Source: Solen grandis (lineage: Eukaryota; Mollusca; Bivalvia; Adapedonta; Solenidae). From it: 64,000 bases of DNA. The stretch lies in the NCBI GenBank assembly GCA_021229015.1, contig CM037787.1, forward strand, positions 34,299,874 to 34,363,873, in the 5' to 3' direction. The notes below the pieces were generated by a model, which worked only from the letters and a program-made list of their open reading frames with translations, was not told the DNA's origin and did not search any database. This document shows positions 45,473 to 56,479 of this stretch, piece after piece. Numbering within the stretch: the first letter of the stretch is position 1; every line of letters begins with the position of its first letter. The position numbers and the translations under genes are program-made.

Positions 45473-46162
45473 TAAAAAACATGTTTGTACAAATTAAGTG
45501 AAATGGGCTCTGGCTAACCATTTACCCTGACTGCAGCAATCAGCCAAACATGCTTAATGCCTATCAGGTAGAAATCTTTTTTTTACCTTGTATAAGTTTT
45601 AGCATATTTGTAGCCATAGCTGCCATACTGTCAGTATATTGTTCGAACTCAAATCAGAACAATTTTGAATTTTCATGAAATTAAGAGCAACCTCAACTTC
45701 TTACTAAATGATAGGACTTGCAAATATCTAAGGGAGAAAAGAAATTTTATCTGTATGTCCCCATCAAGGTGCTAAAGAGTTCAGACGAAAAACCTATGCC
45801 ATACGTATTACTGTAATTTTGCTATCAGAAGATTTGCCTCCCTTTGTAACAATGTATGGAATATCGAAAATACCAGATTGTATCGATATATCAGTATATT
45901 GATCCAGCCCAAGCCTGTGCACTATCAGTCATGCCAGTATATGTAAAGCTTAAGTAATGATCATAATTGAATCAGACTTTCCTGACTGGCAGCAATATTT
46001 TCTTGTCATTTGTATGTGACAGGTGTATGTGACAGGTGTGCATTATACATGGAGAAGAATTGAGTAATACACATACTGGTCAGGAATCCTCACATGTACA
46101 GACTTTGCAATCAGAAACACACATAATAATGATAATAAAAAATGAAACATAATTATATGCCA

Positions 46163-46312
46163 TTGTCCAGTGGTTACATGTGTACAAGTATGTCTGCAGA
46201 TCCTAAGGTTGTGGGTTTGAACACTTAGGCAAGAATCTCTCTTGACTTTTTTAGATGCAAAGTACTGGTCCAACTCAAGAATTGTTGAGAGGGATTAGCA
46301 TAAGTTTTAAGA
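46163..46312 (+). mobile_element. SINE S2 copy, cut by assembly gap
   Basis: Head TGTCCAGTGGTTACATG and GGTTGTGGGTTTGAACAC. Body AGATGCAAAGTACTGGTCC and GAGAGGGATTAGCATAAG. It matches 52708-52898 but ends at the N run. Confidence 0.75.
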
Positions 46313-46412
46313 NNNNNNNNNNNNNNNNNNNNNNNNNNNNNNNNNNNNNNNNNNNNNNNNNNNNNNNNNNNNNNNNNNNNNNNNNNNNNNNNNNNNNNNN
46401 NNNNNNNNNNNN
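46313..46412. other. assembly gap, 100 N
   Basis: Exactly 100 N, the conventional placeholder for a gap of unknown size. Frames drawn through it are meaningless. Confidence 0.98.
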
Positions 46413-46520
46413 GGTTTCATTATCAGGACATAAACTCGTGCACCTGGGGGGTTGGGCCTTTTTTTTGGAAAATGCAATGGGGGGGGGCATCTGCACCCTC
46501 GGGGGGGACACATTTCTAGT
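46413..46520 (+). mobile_element. family E-like 3' end, G-run rich
   Basis: Contains GGGGGGGGCATCTG, CACCCTCGGGGGGGACAC and TTTCTAGTTT, parallel to the 3' end of E1 (GGGGCATCTGTGTCC, GGACACATTTCTAGT). Three or more long G runs would favour G-quadruplexes, which may explain the adjacent gap. The 5' part lies in or beyond the gap. Confidence 0.6.
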
Positions 46521-48545
46521 TTAATGGAAAATAACAGGTTTTTGAACAGCTATAGGCTAAAGAAAAAAAATTCAAGCAATATTATTTACTGCTCCAGACT
46601 TAATCCTTTTCCTTAAAGTTTCAGTATATATCATCAAACTTTAAGGGAGTAACCTTGAAGGCCCACGGGTAAAGGAATTTTAAAAAATAAACAATTTTGG
46701 GTTTTGGGTATGCCCTTTTTTAACCTCAAACCCAAAATCTAGACAAAATTTTGTTTCATTTTTTTTTAAACTAAAGGTATCATTTTCAGAAATAAAAAAC
46801 AAAAACAAATAAATATAATGTTTTGCTATTGATAATAAACTAATAATAGCATTCAGCAAACAAACCCTGATTGTTACAACTAAATATACTTGAAATATGT
46901 AATAAATTCTTACCATACCAAACCCACTTTACACACTGGTCTAATGTTTTTTTGTTTGTTTTCTTTTGTATTTGATATTCAAAACAGGCACTTTTGCTAA
47001 AATCTACATAAATGAGAGAGATATTTCAGAGTTTACCCGAATTTATTACAAAGTAGATCTATTTTGGTTGGTCTTGCAAATTAAAAAGGCTCTTACCAAG
47101 TGGTTTTGATTTTTTAGTCTTTCAATATGCCTATACCAGGTACCATATTTGTTATTAAATTAAGCATAATTTATCTAATAAATACCTATACAAATTACAA
47201 AAATAAAATTTTTTTTTTTTTCTTTCTAAATCGGATCTGAGTGATACAGATACATGGGTAAAAGTTTTCAGGAATTTTCCTGAATTTAAATTTTTTCTAT
47301 ATAAAACTATTAAAAAAATGAAAATTTTCAGGATTTTTGTAACTTCCATCTCTAACCCATGCAGATATAATGACCAACAAGTAGAATAGAAAGAAAAAGT
47401 TTGACAACTACTGGGATTCGAACCCACAACCCCCAGTTTCAAGGCATTTGATAGTAATTTTTGCCTATTAATGGATGTGTGTGACTACCTTAAAAAAAAA
47501 AATTTTCCTCCCCAGATATCCTTTGGAATGCATCTCCATTACACTAGAAACATTTTTTTCCCGGAGGAGCATGCTGGACCCCAGTAGTACTGACATCACA
47601 ATCATTTGAAAAATTCAGGATCTGGGCCTGATGCAGACACTAACACAAGGGCGACTGCAATAGCTCTTATTTTCTTCGAATAGTCAAGCTAAAATTGCAT
47701 GATGTATCACACATAACAAAACCTTCAACTTTCTGTCTCAGAAAGATACCCAGGAAATGATGAGCAATTATCACAGTTATTATTGATGTTGAATAACCAT
47801 AAAATTATGTTGAATATACAGGCATTGATTTGATTATGAAGTAGAAACAGGGCAAAAATAACCTCTTGACATCTTACAAGTCCATGCTGTCCTGTGACAT
47901 GACTTAACATACTGACATGTGAAAAGTCAGTTTATCTTCGGACTGATATGGGTTTATAATGGTTTGAAGAGGTCTGTTTAAATGCAGGCTTCTGTGCTTA
48001 AAGGTCAGTTTACTTTCAGACCAATTGGTCTGGGGGTATTTTTGTTGTAGAAGTTAGTTTACTTGCAGGCTGATCTTTGTAGTAATAGGTTGCAGAAATC
48101 AAATATAAACAAGATCACATCATGCAGATGCCAAGCTCGTCTGTTAAAAGTGTGGGCTACATTAAAGTTTCTGCATGACAACGACAAAGATGATGACATT
48201 GACCCAGCAATCAGAATAGTTTGACTTTTTCTTTGAAACGGACGAGCTAAATAACAGATTAGCCTGCAGATTAACTGACCAGTATAAACCCAAATCAACC
48301 AGCATATAACAAGTTTTACTTGCTGGCTGATCTTGGTTTATACTGGTTGCATAACCGCAAGTTTACTTGCAGGCTGATCTTGGTTTGTACTGATTGCATT
48401 GACATCAAATTTACTTGAAAGTTGATCTGGGTTATTACTTATTGGATAGGTGTCAGTTCACTTGCAGGTTGATCTGGGTTTATAGTTAACCTCTTAATGA
48501 GGACTTAGTATATTAATATATTTTTGATAGAAGCTCTCAAAAATA
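46521..48545. other. intergenic with SINE, F-end and minisatellite debris
   Basis: No gene. Around 47398-47470 (minus strand) there is a tRNA-like SINE head with box B GTGGGTTCGAATCCCAG. Near 47640-47694 an F-family 5' end in reverse reads AATAGCTCTTATTTTCTTCG, AATAGTCAAGCT. From about 47930 to 48500 there are degenerate repeats of TTTACTTGCAGGCTGATCT, related to the arms of the piggyBac MITE palindrome. Confidence 0.5.
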
Positions 48546-48657
48546 CAGTCAAACCTGTGAACAAAGGTCGGCCAGGGGAAAATGGAAAAGTGGTCTTTGT
48601 TCACATGTGACCTTTGTTCGGAGGGTCAGTTAAGATTTGATCATATCATCAGTAATG

Positions 48658-48659
<2 letters not shown>

Positions 48660-48710
<51 letters not shown>
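48660..48710 (+). repeat. (AGAT)n microsatellite
   Basis: Uninterrupted tetranucleotide run of about twelve units near the left end of the Tigger element. Confidence 0.95.
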
Positions 48711-48998
48711 TTATCAAGTCACACTTTCTTGTGTGTGTTTGATGTGTGTGTGTGAAGATTTAACAATGACTATTTATATTTAATATTTGGTCACTCATAC
48801 CCCGCCCCACTCTCTCTCTCAAAGAAAAATAAACACTTTGTATATATTTATATTAAATCTAATTCAATCTCAGGAGGTTTTCATTTCTTTTTTTTTCTTT
48901 TCTTTTTTTTTTAAGGCTGTTAACAATATCATCACAATAAACAAACTTAACAATGATCATACACACATGTTGTTAGCTAAACACTGCTTTTATCATTT

Positions 48999-50027
48999 TT
49001 ATGTGTGTTCACAATTGGCAGTCCATATGTAATAACCAGACTTTGAGAAAAAGTCACTGATTTTAGGCTGATGCTTGGCTGACCTCAGCCTAAATTCCCC
49101 AAGCCAGTCACTCAAATTCATCACATGGCCCAACACCTTCTCTGCTCCATTCTTCTCAGCAAACTCCTTCAGCTTCTGAATAAACCCAAAACACTCAGTC
49201 ACTGAACACACATCACTTTTCTCAGTCCTCTCACTGTCACCTTCCAGTTCCATGTCCTCCTCTTCAACACAATCACCTCCGATTTCTTCAAGGAGTTCCT
49301 CTGCTGGCCTAGTCCAGTCTGTGATCTCCTCCCCACATGTGGTAAACAGCTTGTCAATGTCCAGGAGCTCCTGAAAGTCACATCCAAACAACTGCTTGGC
49401 TGCCACATGCAGGGCTATTGGGTAGTTGTCTGCTTCTTCTTCCTCTTCTTCTTCCTCTGTCTGGACTTGCGGTGGTGCTGGGGAAGCTCCAAACCCACAC
49501 TTCAAGAAGCACTTGTTGATGGTAGCAGCATCAACCTCACTCCATGACCTGGCTACCCAGTGTATGGCATCCAATACCGAGATTTCCTTCAGCAGCTGAC
49601 AACCGTCTTTCCCAAGGTCCTGGTCCATACGCTGAAGAACAAACTGCAGCTGGCGCTTCCTGTACTTCAGCTTCATGGTCTGGATGATGCCCTGGTCCAG
49701 TGGTTGAACTACAGAAGTGGTGTTGGCCGGCAGGAATTTCAGGGTAACGTTCTTCAGTTTCACTGCAGTGTGTGATGGGGCATTGTCCACAAACAGCAGC
49801 ACATTACGTCCTCTCATCTGCCTGTCGAACCAGTGTAGCCAAACTTCGAAGAGTCTAGATGTCATCCAGGCCTTCTTATTAGCTCGGTGCAAGACTGGCA
49901 GACGATCCACGGAAATGCCAGAGAAGCATCTCGGCTTTTCTGACTTGCCTATCACCATAGGTTTGACTGTCTCTCCTATAAAACAGAAAAACAGCACAAT
50001 ATTTAGAGACTGTAAGTCTGTGAACAT
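48999..50027 (-). pseudogene. Tigger transposase, C-terminal DDE part
   Basis: From the minus strand: ETVKPMVIGKSEKPRCFSGI, RANKKAWMTSRLFEVWLHWF, then NVLLFVDNAPSHTAVKLKN (second catalytic Asp) and FLPANTTSVVQPLDQGIIQT (third catalytic Asp). This is the DDE_1 core of pogo/Tigger transposases. The C-terminal third has an acidic run (eight Glu at about residue 195) and an amphipathic end. A possible splice acceptor (TCTGTTTTATAG) sits just before GETVKP. The first catalytic Asp (NxDET-type box) is not in this segment or anywhere nearby, so this copy cannot be active. Confidence 0.88.
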
Positions 50028-50103
50028 TGAATTTTTTTTTGGTTTTGTCTGATGATCATCATTTTAAAAAAAGGATCAATGATATCACTGAATTCACAAT
50101 TAT

Positions 50104-50328
50104 TTAACCCTTTCCCTCATAGAGGATACCATGAAAAGACCTATGCGAACAGCATAAAACCACCCGCAGGCTGATCAGGTTTTATGCTGTTCCCTGCTCC
50201 TCAGTGGTCTGGTAATGAGGATTTTACAATTAAATTTGGTAAGGTTTGAGTGTGGTTTTCTGCAGATCAGGCTTTATGTGGTACCTATTGAGTGCGTCAA
50301 AATGAGTCTATATGAGGGAAAGGGTTAA
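50104..50328 (+). mobile_element. piggyBac-type MITE copy 3, nested in Tigger
   Basis: TTAA at 50104-50107 and 50325-50328, termini CCCTTTCCCTCATAG / ATGAGGGAAAGGG. The central palindrome has lost part of its left arm (AAAACCACCCGCAGGCTGATC), leaving an asymmetric hairpin. Internal text matches copies 1 and 2. It sits in the gap between the two transposase parts. Confidence 0.88.
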
Positions 50329-50457
50329 AAAAAAAAGTCTTAGATAAATGGTAAATATAAAATTCATAATTACTAAACTAGAATTCAACATCGTGTAATA
50401 GATAAACGATAACTATAAAATTCGTATTTGATTTTTTGTAATTATAAAATTCATTCA

Positions 50458-50900
50458 AAAATCCTCAACAACACTCATATCCACGGCACCACATTCTCCT
50501 GACATTGTTTTGAACACTATGTTGTTCTGCTTCAAGAAACTGTCTAACCACCCGTTAGATGCCTTGAATGAGTCTAATCTGATCTCCAGCAAACTTCATC
50601 GCCCTTTTCCTTCAGGAGAGGACCGGACACATTGATTTTCCTTCCTGTAGCGTCAGTAAACCACTTAAAGCAAAGTTCATTTACATCGTCGTAGGTTGAC
50701 ACTCGTTTCAGTCTCTTTGCAGAGCCCTGGCCATTCACCTCGAAGTCCTCCATGATCTCACGTTTTCTCTTCACAATCCCTTGGATCTGCGTTCGCCCGA
50801 CACCCATTTCTTCAGCTATCAGTCGGCTGCTTTTTCCACTGTCCGAGAGCTTGATCACTCCTACTCTATCTTCTAGCGTTAGAAATTTTCTCTTCGACAT
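50458..50900 (-). pseudogene. Tigger transposase, N-terminal DNA-binding part
   Basis: Starts MSKRKFLTLEDRVGVIKLSD, then GKSSRLIAEEMGVGRTQIQG and IVKRKREIMEDFE, a psq-type helix-turn-helix as in CENP-B and pogo. KWFTDATGRKINVSGPLLKE begins the second (CENP-B type) domain. The frame then slips twice within about 30 bases (AMKFAGD in one frame, SFKASNGWLDSFLKQ in another) and ends near VDMSVVEDF at about 50457. The Met at 50900 is a natural start because no coding similarity is seen upstream. Confidence 0.85.
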
Positions 50901-51445
50901 GACGACTTTTCTTATTTAATAGATCTAGCAATAATGATGTGAACACTTTGACGGTAATTCTCAGTGTGATTGCAGATTGATTGATTTGCTTTTTAAAAAC
51001 CATCATGCTTGTTTTATTTTTCTTATTGGGTGACAAACAAATTAATGCTCATCTATTGATGGGGTGGCTATTGTAAAAGGTGTTAATACAACAATTAATC
51101 AAGCAGGCCTATTTTGGCTGACGTGCGAGACAATTAGCAGTTTTGCTCAAATCTCGGGACCAATATCCCTACGTTGCTAGTCATTTCGTACCAGTTAACC
51201 AATAAGAATTCACCCCTTAGAATAATACCCCACTCCCACCCCTGTGCACTGAGATGTTTGCTGGAACGATCGTCTCCCCAGGTGTTTCCGGAAACTGGTG
51301 ACGCATGCCTGACCCGCGAGGCAGTTAGGCCGTCGGGTTGCCTAGCGACCGTTGTTCGCAGGGCTATAGCACAGCAGGGATATGATATTACTGGCCTTTG
51401 ACCATTTTCGGCAGGTGACCGTTGTTTACAGTAAATTTTAAGAAC

Positions 51446-52382
51446 AACAAGAGCTGTCCGAAAGACAGCATGCTCGACTATTCGGGTATTTGATAGTGAC
51501 GCAATACCATTGTATTAAAGCGGTAATAAAATAATTTATGTGACTCAATTTAGTTCTTTAATTCTCAGTAAAACTCAGGTCATAATTCAAAAAAAAAAAT
51601 TCAAGGAAAAGTTCATCTTTAATATGTTGGTTGTCTTGTTAAATATTATTTAAATTAATTAAAAAAAAAAGTTAATGCAATTTTTTTTTTTTAAGTATTT
51701 AAAATTATTATTAACTTAATTAAATTTATTAAAATTTTGGTTCTGCAGGTTTGGTTCATGTTTAGGAAGACTTGTGTGAAGTTAAAATCCAATACACCAA
51801 GTGCTTACTGAGTAATGATATTAACTTAGTTGCAGAAAAACTTTAACCAAAAATGTTAACGCAAATTTCTAAGTCAAAAAAGGCCCATAATTTGAGTAAA
51901 ATTCTAGCAAGTGTTGTCCAGCTTGGTTCTGCAGGTCCATTTCATGCTTAGGAAGACTTGTGTGAAGTTTAAATCCAATACACCAAGTAATGATATTAAC
52001 TTAGTTGCAGAAAAACTTTAACCAAAAATGTTAACGCAAATTTCTAAGTCGAAAAAGGCCCATAATTTAAGTAAAATTCTAGCAAGAGTTGTCCATCTTG
52101 GTTCTGCAGGTTGGTTTAATGCTAAGGAAGACTTGTGTAAAGTTTAAATCCAATACACCAAGTGGTTAAATTTCTAAGTTGAAAAAGGCCCATAATTTGA
52201 GTAAAATTCAATCAAGAGTTGTCCCTCTTGGTTCTCTAGGTTTGTTTTGTGCCTAGAAAGACTTGTGTGAAGATTGATTGCAATACACCTACTGGTTTCT
52301 TAGATATGACTGCCAACGCCGACGCTGACGCCGATGCCGGGGCAAGTAGAATAGCTCTCATATTCTCCGAATAGTCGAGCTA
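51446..52382 (-). mobile_element. HINE-like element F2 (AGCTCGACTATTCGG family), nested in Tigger
   Basis: Read on the minus strand: TTTTT|AGCTCGACTATTCGGAGA, ATATGAGAGCTATTC, GCCCCGGCATCGGCGTC, then four core repeats of about 170 bp (CTTAGAAATTTGCG, TTGGTTAAAGTTTTTC, ACACAAGTCTTCC). It ends CGAATAGTCGAGCATGCTG, hairpin GCTGTC/TTTCGGACAGC and TCTTGTT. It is the opposite orientation to F1. It splits the right end of the Tigger element. Confidence 0.82.
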
Positions 52383-52707
52383 AAAATGCATGGGGGGAAT
52401 TTGATTTGACCGTTGTTGTCAGGCGACCGTTGTTCCAAGGTGACCGTTAGTACAGGTTTGACTGTATTGCAGACTATGGCAGATGGACACTTCCATATAT
52501 ATTATTCAAAGTTTGCTAAGCACCAATAGTATACTCAGCAAACACTTTTTTTTCAATCCTTTATTTTTAAGTATTATGTTTGTACTAAAATGGACAATTT
52601 TTGTTTTAGGTAATGAATCTTTAGAACATTTATTACAGCATTTTTTTTACATTTATTTATTTTATTTTTTTTTGTAGTTGGGTCTTTAATTAATAAGAAT
52701 CAAGATT

Positions 52708-52898
52708 TAGTTGCACAGTGGTAACGTATCCAATTACGGATCCAAAGGTTGTGGGTTCGAACCCTGTTGGAGGCAAGAATTATTCACGACCTTCCCAGGT
52801 GCAAAGTACTGGTCCAACCCAGGAACCGTCGAGAGGGATTAGTATAAGTTGTAAGAACTTGTTTCCAAAATCGACTTAAATAAGTTTAAACTTTAAAC
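52708..52898 (+). mobile_element. tRNA-derived SINE S2
   Basis: Box A TAGTTGCACAGTGGTAACG, box B GGTTGTGGGTTCGAACCC. Body CTTCCCAGGTGCAAAGTACT and AACCGTCGAGAGGGATTAG; tail TATAAGTTGTAAGAACTTG and AATAAGTTTAAAC. It is the best preserved of three S2 copies (others at 46163 and 62255). Confidence 0.82.
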
Positions 52899-53624
52899 TA
52901 ATCAAGATTGTTGAAATTGATTAACAAATGAAAAGTTACAATTCCACAATAACCTTCTAAGTTGAATATACAGCTCTAAATTTTAGTTAATAAAGAAATT
53001 TTTACAATAGAATGTAAATTGAAAATTTTGTGAAAGATGTTATTTTTTAGAATAGAAAACATTTTACATTTTTTGTTGTTTTGAAATTTCAAGATAATGA
53101 GGTGTTTGCATTGAATCAAAGGTTTGGGTTTGTAAAGGCAGTTGTGAAATTTCAAGAGATACGGACAAATATAACAGAAGTTATGGCCATTTCAATTTCA
53201 TAGTAACACACGATATGTGGTGCTTAGCAGATATTGTCCCTTTCTCAGCAATCACATGTGATGATCCAGAGGTGGGAGGGGTCATTTCCCCACTGGGGTT
53301 TGGCTGTTGGGTTTTATTATATGCATTAAATATAGTATGCATGTTGTTTTGGACCTTGGTCCCCCTGGAAGAACAAATAAAATAGAACAGGAAAGAAAAG
53401 AGAATAATAGAACCGCTATCGGTAACTTGAACAATCCTAAAAGAAGAAGAGGAAAATACATAAATTCCTGACCAGATCCTCTCCACCCAACCACACACGT
53501 CCGGTGAATTATTTCAGTGTTGCCTCAGTAGGGTTATTTTCATAGCTAAAATATCCCTGTCCTCCAACCCATCAATGAGATAAATGGCTAGATTGGCGCA
53601 TGAAACACAGCACATACGTGCACA

Positions 53625-53673
<49 letters not shown>

Positions 53674-54229
53674 ATGTAGAGATGTGTAAGAAATGCATTG
53701 GCCTGTTTCTTGTTAGTCAAAAGGTAATTGAATTCTTGGTGATTTCTGGTGATAAAACACTGTTTTACTGATAGTAATATAAAACATGTTTCTACTCATG
53801 TGTATGTTACACATTTCTTATAGAAATAATATATTTTTCTTTAGAATATTAATATGCATGATGTTCAAAAAGGCTTTGGAATCTAATGCTCTCCAGGAAA
53901 GGCTGAGAAAAAAGTACAGTCATACTGTTTATAAAAAGAACTTGTTTTTTGTTTCATAATCAAATTGCAGTGAAGATCTACCAGTTTGCGAGTAAATACA
54001 ATACATCAAAAGACTTGTCAAGAATCTAGAAGACATAAATACTGATTCATTGTAAGGCATTTATACACAGAAAAACATCAATTCTGAGAGATGACAACAT
54101 TGACATTAAAACAAGTGTAATAGAATTTTGACCTTTCATTGAGCATTGTTCCATTGCAATGAACACCTTATCAACATATCCAAATGTTAAAAAATATAAA
54201 ACCAAATCAGCTTGCAAGTAGAAAGCATT
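52899..54229. other. intergenic; (GA)n microsatellite
   Basis: No gene. A (GA)20 run spans 53629-53668. Overlapping 60-105 codon frames on the minus strand have no recognisable domain. Confidence 0.4.
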
Positions 54230-56115
54230 ATAAAACAAAGCCAGACAGCAAATATTGAGCAGGATAAAACCAGATCAGCCAGTTAGTATTGAGCATTATA
54301 AAACCAGACAGAAAACCATCATCCATAAGTTTAGCAGAAAAACCAGATCAGCCAGTAAATCTTGAGCACTAAAATAAGATCAGCCAGCAAGTATTGAGCA
54401 GTATAAAACCAGATCAGTAAGTATTGAGTAGTATAAAACCAGGTCAGCCAGCAAATCTTGATCACTAAACCCGATGGCCCTAAATCCGTTCCAATTTATT
54501 TTAAAATCTGGCCAGTAGTTTTGAAGAAGATGATTTTTAAAGTTTTCATATTTTTTTTCTTTTTGTAGCCATGGCAACCAGAGTTCTATATGGATCAAGT
54601 TTATTTTAGGAACTTTTGTGAAGGTTGACCCAAGGATCATTCCTATCAAGTTTAATCAAATTCTGTCAAGTGGTTTCAGAGGAAATGTTGATTAAAGGTT
54701 TCTCTATATACATATAAGGCAAATAAGCCCCGCCCTTGGCGGCCATGTTTTTTTTTACGGATCGGAATAATTTTAACAACTTTGGTAGAGGTTGACCCAA
54801 GGAACATCTGTACCAAATTATTTTGAAATCTGGCCAGTAGTTTTGAAGGAGATGATTTTTAAAGTTTTCATTTTTTTTCTCTTTTTGTTGCCATGGCAAC
54901 CAGAGTTCTACATGGATCAACTTTATTTTAGCAACTTTTGTGAAGGCTGACCCAAGGATCATCCCTACCAAGTTTAATCAAGTTCTGTCAAGTGGTTTCA
55001 GAGGAGATGTTGTTTAAAGGTTTCTCTAAATACATATAAGGCAAATAAGCCCCGCCCTTGGCGGCCATGTTTTTTTATGGATCGGAATAATTTTAGCAAC
55101 TTTGGTAGAGGTTGACCCAAGGAACATCTGTACTAAATTATTTTGAAATCTGGCCAGTAGTTTTGAAGGAGATGATTTTTCAAGTTTTCATTTTTTTTTC
55201 TTTTTGTTGCCATGGCAACCAGAGTTCTACATGGATCAACTTTATTTTAGCAATTTTTGTGAAGGTTGACCCAAGGATCATCCCTGCCAAGTTTAATCAA
55301 ATTCTGTCCAGTGGTTTCAGAGGAGATGTTGTTTAATGGTTTCTCTATATACATATAAGGCAAATAAGCCCCGCCCCTGGCGGCCATGTTTTTTTACGGA
55401 TCGGAATAATTTTAGCAACTTTGGTAGAGATTGACCCAAGGAACATCTGTACCAAATTATTTTGAAATCTGGCCAGTAGTTTTGAAGGAGATGATTTTTA
55501 AAGTTTTCAAATTATTTTTCTTTTTGTTGCCATGGCAACCAGAGTTCTTCATGGATCAACTTTATTTTAGCAACTTTTGTAGAGCCTCACCCAAGGAACA
55601 TTCCTGCCAAGTTTCATTAAATTCTGTCCAGCGGTTTCAGAGGAGATGTCGTTTAAAGCAAATTGTTGACGACGGACGACGCACGACGCCGGACGCCGGA
55701 CGAAGGGCGATCACAAAAGCTCACCTTGAGCATTTTGTGCTCAGGTGAGCTAAAAATAGATCAGCCAGCAAGTATTAAGCAATATAAAACTGATCATCCA
55801 TTAAGTATAAAACCAATAGATCAGCCAGCAAGTATTGAGCAGTATAACTAGATCAGCCAGCAATATTGAGCAGTATAAAACCAGATCAGTCAGTAAGTAT
55901 TGAGCAGTATAAAACCAGATCAGACAGCAAATATTGAGCAGTATAAAACCAGATCAGACAGCAAATATTGAGCAATATAAAACCAGATCAGCTGCAAATA
56001 TTGAGCAGTATAAAACCAGATCAGTCAGAAATATTGAGCAGTATAAAACCAGATCAGCAGCAGTATTGAGCAGTATAAAACCAGATCACAGCAAATATTG
56101 AGCAGTATAAAACCA
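54230..56115 (+). repeat. minisatellite of AAACCAGATCAGCCAGCAA type, interrupted by A5
   Basis: Copies of a unit near 34-35 bp, AAAACCAGATCAGCCAGCAA plus TATTGAGCAGTAT, at 54230-54470 and 55755-56115. Copies vary by small deletions (AGCTGCAAATA, TCACAGCAAATA). The unit is very close to one arm of the piggyBac MITE palindrome (GCATAAAACCAGATCAGCCT). The array is split by the element at 54470-55752. Confidence 0.85.
54470..55752 (-). mobile_element. HINE-like element A5, inverted and 3'-truncated
   Basis: On the minus strand it begins TATTTTT|AGCTCACCTGAGCACAAAA / TGCTCAAGGTGAGC, then CGTCCGGCGTCCGGCGTCG. Four core repeats are of the A2 type (TCTGGTTGCCATGGCAAC, GGCGGGGCTTATTTGCC). It ends abruptly at GATTTAGGGCCATCGGG, lacking the full 3' hairpin and CTCTTGTT. 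Perfect GTTGCCATGGCAAC palindromes lie at 54887-54900, 55206-55219 and 55526-55539. Confidence 0.83.
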
Positions 56116-56479
56116 GATCATAGCAAAGAATATTTAGAAACCAGTGCAGAAAAAAGCAAATACATTTACCCTCTGATCACAGTATAAGTGTTGGAATGTC
56201 TACTTTTTTACCAATTATAAGGCGTAAAGCAGGTGTGAAGGATCAAGTCACCCTTATACTGTACAACACAGAATATAACATTTTCAACTTTGGAAATCAT
56301 ATGCATTTTATAAGTATTCATCGTTCATATATATAGGTGATATCAATTTCTCTAAGTATTTTGTGGTTTTATTTTAGTTAGTATATTCTAATTTGATAAG
56401 AGTCATTTCAAGTTACAAACTCGCTTTGTTTCTCTCTGCATGTGCTCTCTCTCTCTCAATATGTATATATATATATATA

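Larger units (their letters stand above)
48546..52464 (-). mobile_element. Tigger/pogo DNA transposon with both TIRs, carrying nested insertions
   Basis: Left end TA|CAGTCAAACCTGTGAACAAA (TA at 48544-48545). The right end, reversed, is CAGTCAAACCTGTACTAACG with TA at 52465-52466. Inner ends carry repeated ACCGTTGTT/CTTTGTTC words. A broken minus-strand transposase lies at 50900-48999. Nested inside are a piggyBac MITE (50104-50328), an inverted family F element (51446-52382) and an (AGAT)n tract (48660-48710). Age order: Tigger first, the other two later. Confidence 0.87.

Noticed and set aside
46255..46524. Frames running through the N run
   Set aside because: The reading depends on unknown bases, so no call is possible.
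47398..47470. tRNA-like sequence on the minus strand with GTGGGTTCGAATCCCAG
   Set aside because: Box B is good, but the acceptor and D stems do not pair convincingly. More likely a decayed SINE head than a tRNA gene.
54230..56115. Regular repeats that might suggest a CRISPR array
   Set aside because: Units are head-to-tail with no unique spacers, the context is eukaryotic, and no cas genes occur.
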